NCBI RefSeq assembly: GCF_014207705.1 | Contig: NZ_JACHIU010000001.1 | Coordinates: forward strand, 2,348,501-2,412,500 | Origin: Sphaerisporangium rubeum | GTDB lineage: Bacteria > Actinomycetota > Actinomycetes > Streptosporangiales > Streptosporangiaceae | DNA: 64,000 nt | Reading direction: 5' to 3' | Shown: positions 60,896 through 64,000 of the stretch, one piece after another | Position numbering within the stretch: position 1 is the first letter of the stretch | How the letters are laid out: each line of letters starts with the position of its first letter | Made by a program: the position numbers and the translations under genes | Notes under the pieces: generated by a model | Seen by the model: only the letters and a program-made list of their open reading frames with translations | What the model was told of the DNA's origin: nothing | Databases searched by the model: none

Positions 60896-62238
60896 CGGCC
60901 GACCCCCCGGTACACGTAGCCGAGCCGCCGCAGCGACGTGATCTTCTCCTGCGAGAAGTACGCGCGGCCGTCCAGCACCAGGCACGACGTCGCGACCGGC
61001 AGCTCGGCGAAGTCGATGCCGGTGAACTCCTTGTGCAGCGTCATCATCGCCACGCAGTCGGCGTCCTGCACGGCCTCACGCAGCGTCGCGGCGGGCTTGA
61101 TGTCCACCAGTTCCTCGGCCTGCACCGGGTCCACCAGCGGGTCGTACACCCGGACCTGCAGACCGGCCTTCTTCAGCGCGGTCACCGCGCCTTCCACCGG
61201 CGTGGCACGCAGGTCGCCGGTGTCGTTCTTGAACGCGAGGCCGAGCACCGCGACCGTCGAGGCGGCCGGCCGCTTGCCGAGCCGCACCAGCTCGTCGATG
61301 ATGATCTGCGCGGTGTACTCCGGCATGCCGGCGTTGACCTCGCGGCCGATCGGCGCGGTGAGGATCTCAAGGCCCCGCTCGCGCGCGGCACGCCACACCA
61401 TCCAGGGGTCCTTCACCAGGCACGACCCGCCGACGCCGACGCTCGGCAGCAGGATGTTGACGTTGCCCTGGCCCTTCGGCACCGTGTTGGCCGCCTTGAT
61501 GACGTCCAGCACGTCCACGCCGAACAGCGCGCAGAACTTGGCCAGCTCGTTGGCGAGCGCGATGTTCAGGTCGATCCACCAGTTGTCGGCCAGCTTGACG
61601 ATCTCGGCGGACTCCGGCGACCCCAGCGGGAACACCTCGACCTCGAACGTCGTGCGCCAGAACTCCGCGGCGGCGTCGGTGCTCGCCGCGTCCAGGCCGC
61701 CGACCACGATCGGCAGCCGGCGCAGCTCACGCAGCGCGGTGCCTTCGGCGAACCGTTCCGGCGTGAACGCCAGCCCGAAGTCCGCGCCGGCCGTCAGCCC
61801 GCCACGCTCCAGCAGCGGCCGTACCAGCGTGCGGGTCGCCCCCGGCGGCACGGTGCTCTTCACCATCACCAGGTGACCGGCACGCAGGTGGCGGCCCACC
61901 TCGGCGCACGCGCCGCTGAGCTGGTCGTCCACCAGGGATCCGTCGGCGCGCACCGGCGTGCCGACCGCGATCAGCACGACGTCGGCCTCGCGTATCGCGG
62001 CGTAGTCGGTGGTCACCCGCAGCCGTCCGGCCGCCAGACCGGAGAAGAGGAGGTCGGCGAGGCCCTCCTCCTGGTACCGGCAGTGGCCCGCGCCGAGCTC
62101 GTCGATGAGCCGGTCGTCGTTGTCGACCCCGACGACGTCGCATCCGCGGTCCGCGAGCATCGCCGCGAAGCACGAACCGACATAACCGAGTCCGACAATG
62201 GCCACCTTAAAATTCTGGTGCTCAGGTAGAAAACGCAT
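60892..62238 (-). CDS. UDP-glucose/UDP-sugar 6-dehydrogenase
   Basis: 448 residues. The NAD site is VAIVGLGYVGSCFAAMLADRGCDVVGVD, the catalytic Cys is in VGVGGSCLVKDPW, ESAEIVKLADNWWIDLNIALANELAKF holds the central helix, and LGLAFKNDTGDLRATPV begins the C-terminal UDP-binding domain. This is the four-electron UDP-glucose/UDP-ManNAc dehydrogenase family. With a decarboxylase encoded next in the operon, UDP-glucose to UDP-glucuronate is the best assignment. ATG 62238 is the only start that keeps the family N-terminus. Divergent from the dehydratase gene. Confidence 0.93.
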   Translation of the reverse strand: MRFLPEHQNFKVAIVGLGYVGSCFAAMLADRGCDVVGVDNDDRLIDELGAGHCRYQEEGLADLLFSGLAAGRLRVTTDYAAIREADVVLIAVGTPVRADGSLVDDQLSGACAEVGRHLRAGHLVMVKSTVPPGATRTLVRPLLERGGLTAGADFGLAFTPERFAEGTALRELRRLPIVVGGLDAASTDAAAEFWRTTFEVEVFPLGSPESAEIVKLADNWWIDLNIALANELAKFCALFGVDVLDVIKAANTVPKGQGNVNILLPSVGVGGSCLVKDPWMVWRAARERGLEILTAPIGREVNAGMPEYTAQIIIDELVRLGKRPAASTVAVLGLAFKNDTGDLRATPVEGAVTALKKAGLQVRVYDPLVDPVQAEELVDIKPAATLREAVQDADCVAMMTLHKEFTGIDFAELPVATSCLVLDGRAYFSQEKITSLRRLGYVYRGVGR

Positions 62239-62624
62239 GTACGCTCCCGTCGGGACTATTGAGACGCGATCACTTGCGATCGGGGCGCGGCGCCGTTTAT
62301 CTCATGCGGGCATGGACCGCCCCGGGGTCGTCCCTGCACGAGCACATAGTCATTCGCTGCCGTTACGCAGCGCATCTCCTGAAATGCGAGGCAGGAATAC
62401 CGCGCGGATGACAATGCGAACCGCACTCCAGGAGATGCGCGGCGGTCCCCCGAGAATGATCCTGTAGTCATGCGCCGCGGGGCTGTCGCCGCGGCGTTCT
62501 CCTGAATGTTCCTCGCGACGCCGCGCCTCGGGCTCCGACGACGATGCCGCGGTCCGTGCACCTTTTATTTCTTTCTCCGTCACGACCGCCGAGCACCGCA
62601 GACCCGATGAGTAAAGGACCGGAG
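62239..62624. promoter_or_regulatory. Divergent promoter region with 11-bp inverted repeat
   Basis: 386 bp between the UDP-sugar dehydrogenase (leftward) and the dehydratase (rightward), with no supported gene. CGCATCTCCTG (62371-62381) and its exact reverse complement CAGGAGATGCG (62429-62439) stand 47 bp apart. The arms could be two sites for one regulator acting on both sugar operons, or the ends of a long hairpin. Confidence 0.5.
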
Positions 62625-63929
62625 ATGAATGACCACAAGGCACTGATCCTGGACGAGGTCCGCAAGTACCACCAGGACACCTTGACCGACGAGGGGTTCG
62701 TGCCGGGGGTCAGCGAGATCTGGCCGACCGGCGCGGTGCACGACGTCGAGGACCGTGTCGCGCTGGTCGAGGCGGCACTCGAACTGCGGGTGGCGGCCGG
62801 CACGCGCGCACGCAAGTTCGAGTCGGTGTTCGCGCGCAAGATGAAGCGCCGCAAGGCCCTGCTGACCACGTCCGGCTCGTCGGCGAACCTGCTGGCGGTC
62901 TCGGCGCTCACCTCGCACCGCCTGCAGGACATGCGGCTGCGTCCCGGCGACGAGGTGATCACGGTCGCGGCGGCGTTCCCGACCACGGTCAACCCGATCC
63001 TGCAGAACGGCCTGGTCCCGGTGTTCGTGGACGTCGAGCTCGGCACCTACAACCCGACGGTGGACATGGTGGCGGCGGCCATCGGCCCCAAGACCAAGGC
63101 GATCATGATCGCGCACACGGTCGGCAACCCGTTCGACGTCGCGGACATGGCCGCGCTGGCCACCGAGCACGAGCTGTTCCTCATCGAGGACAACTGCGAC
63201 GCCGTCGGCTCGTTCTACGACGGCGAGCCCACCGGCACGTTCGGCGACCTCGCCACGGTGAGCTTCTACCCGGCGCACCACATGACGATGGGTGAGGGCG
63301 GCTGCGTCCTGACGTCCAACGTGGTGCTCGCGCGCATCGTGGAGTCGCTGCGCGACTGGGGCCGGGACTGCTGGTGCGAGCCCGGCGAGAGCAACACGTG
63401 TCTCAAGCGCTTCAGCTACCAGATGGGGTCGCTGCCGGAGGGCTACGACCACAAGTACATCTACTCGCACGTCGGGTACAACCTGAAGGCCACCGAGCTG
63501 CAGGCCGCGCTCGGCCTGAGCCAGCTCAACAAGGTGGACGACTTCTGCGCGACGCGGCGGCGCAACTGGCGCCGGCTGCGCGAGGGCCTGGACGCCGTGC
63601 CGCACCTGATCATGCCGGAGGCCACGCCGCGCAGCGACCCGAGCTGGTACGGCTTCGTCATCACCGTCGAGCCGTCCGCGCCGTTCGCCGCCGCCGAGCT
63701 GATCGACTTCCTGGAGAACCGCAAGATCGGCACCCGGCGGCTGTTCGGCGGCAACCTGCTGCGCCACCCGGCCTACACCGACGTGCCGCACCGTGTGGTG
63801 GGTGAGCTGACCAACACCGACATCATCATGACGCAGACCTTCCACGTCGGTGTCTACCCCGGGCTCACCGACGAGATGATCGACTACGTCGTCTCCTCGA
63901 TCAAGGAATTCGTGGAGGCGCGCGGATGA
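62625..63929 (+). CDS. E1-type NDP-ketosugar 3-dehydratase, PLP/[2Fe-2S] (RfbH/SpnQ-like)
   Basis: 434 residues. It is of the DegT fold, but the PLP-lysine position is His (YPAHHMTMGEGG), as in the C-3 dehydratases of ascarylose and colitose type. The cysteines follow C-X57-C-X1-C-X7-C exactly (EDNCDAVG, then DCWCEPGESNTC), the [2Fe-2S] ligand pattern of CDP-4-keto-6-deoxyglucose 3-dehydrase E1. It should remove the C-3 hydroxyl of a 4-keto NDP-sugar with electrons from an external reductase. ATG 62625 has AAAGGA about 6 nt upstream; ATG 62607 lacks one. Its substrate may be the UDP-4-ketopentose made by the divergent operon or a second sugar. Confidence 0.92.
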   Translation: MNDHKALILDEVRKYHQDTLTDEGFVPGVSEIWPTGAVHDVEDRVALVEAALELRVAAGTRARKFESVFARKMKRRKALLTTSGSSANLLAVSALTSHRLQDMRLRPGDEVITVAAAFPTTVNPILQNGLVPVFVDVELGTYNPTVDMVAAAIGPKTKAIMIAHTVGNPFDVADMAALATEHELFLIEDNCDAVGSFYDGEPTGTFGDLATVSFYPAHHMTMGEGGCVLTSNVVLARIVESLRDWGRDCWCEPGESNTCLKRFSYQMGSLPEGYDHKYIYSHVGYNLKATELQAALGLSQLNKVDDFCATRRRNWRRLREGLDAVPHLIMPEATPRSDPSWYGFVITVEPSAPFAAAELIDFLENRKIGTRRLFGGNLLRHPAYTDVPHRVVGELTNTDIIMTQTFHVGVYPGLTDEMIDYVVSSIKEFVEARG

Positions 63930-63934
63930 CGCGT

Positions 63935-63972
63935 GCCGGCCGGGGCCGCCGCCCCCGTAGGTCCCGGCCGGC
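63935..63972. terminator. Hairpin after the dehydratase gene
   Basis: GCCGGCCGGG (63935-63944) pairs with CCCGGCCGGC (63963-63972), a perfect 10-bp stem with an 18-nt loop, 6 bp past the stop. It suggests that the dehydratase is monocistronic. Confidence 0.6.
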
Positions 63973-64000
63973 GCCGCGTGCGCCTCGGACTCGTCACGGC

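Noticed and set aside
1-64000. CRISPR arrays, tRNA/rRNA genes, insertion sequences or integrase-att structures
   Set aside because: No regularly spaced direct repeats with unique spacers, no cloverleaf-like T-loop sequences, no transposase or integrase reading frame was recognised; a covariance-model scan was not possible.

Overview
This window comes from a high-GC actinomycete chromosome. Codon third positions are almost all G or C, GTG and TTG starts are common, there are many secreted enzymes with ricin-type (CBM13) lectin modules, and the sporadic regulators are XRE, AraC and MocR types. The style fits a Streptosporangiales-like or related filamentous actinomycete, but no rRNA or other taxonomic marker is present, so this is inference.

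Left part (1-27.4 kb): ordinary and accessory chromosomal genes. In order: the 5' end of a MocR/GntR regulator divergent from an alpha/beta hydrolase-SDR pair; a secreted GH5 enzyme with a CBM13 tail; an MmyB-like XRE regulator; a VanY-type carboxypeptidase and an OmpR-type response regulator without a kinase. Next is a compact three-gene operon at 7.3-12.3 kb (DUF559-type nuclease, winged-helix protein, giant AAA + HerA-like ATPase) that looks like an uncharacterised anti-phage or DNA-processing system. After it come a haloperoxidase-like hydrolase, a four-repeat propeller-like protein, a flavoprotein, a class IV aminotransferase followed by an XRE-formylglycine-generating-enzyme-like fusion, a GH43-CBM13 enzyme, a DNRLRE-metallophosphoesterase, and a CUT1 sugar ABC transporter preceded by GAAAGTTTC-type operator boxes.

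Right part (27.5-63.9 kb): most of an enediyne antitumour-antibiotic gene cluster. The warhead cassette is two tandem DUF1702 (UnbL) proteins, UnbV, UnbU, the iterative polyketide synthase PksE (KS-AT-ACP-KR-DH-PPTase) and its hot-dog thioesterase. They are largely translationally coupled and run on into a flavin reductase and a P450. An AraC regulator separates these from a DUF5987 protein plus GMC oxidoreductase, an AhpD-like protein and an MDMPI-fold protein. DAHP synthase and prephenate dehydrogenase suggest a dedicated aromatic (tyrosine) precursor supply. A second P450 and a 14-TM exporter (likely self-resistance) follow. The right edge holds an aminosugar set: UDP-glucose dehydrogenase, UDP-glucuronate decarboxylase-like enzyme, DegT aminotransferase, N-methyltransferase, C-methyltransferase, an acyltransferase, and an E1-type PLP/[2Fe-2S] 3-dehydratase. 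The UDP-pentose route resembles that of maduropeptin (madurosamine), which together with the flavin reductase/P450/DUF5987/GMC set points to a nine-membered-type enediyne. An accE-like acyl-CoA carboxylase epsilon subunit sits just upstream and may help malonyl-CoA supply.

No glycosyltransferase, aminomutase, NRPS condensation enzyme or chromoprotein apoprotein was found, so the cluster most likely continues beyond base 64000. No tRNA, rRNA, CRISPR array or insertion sequence was recognised.
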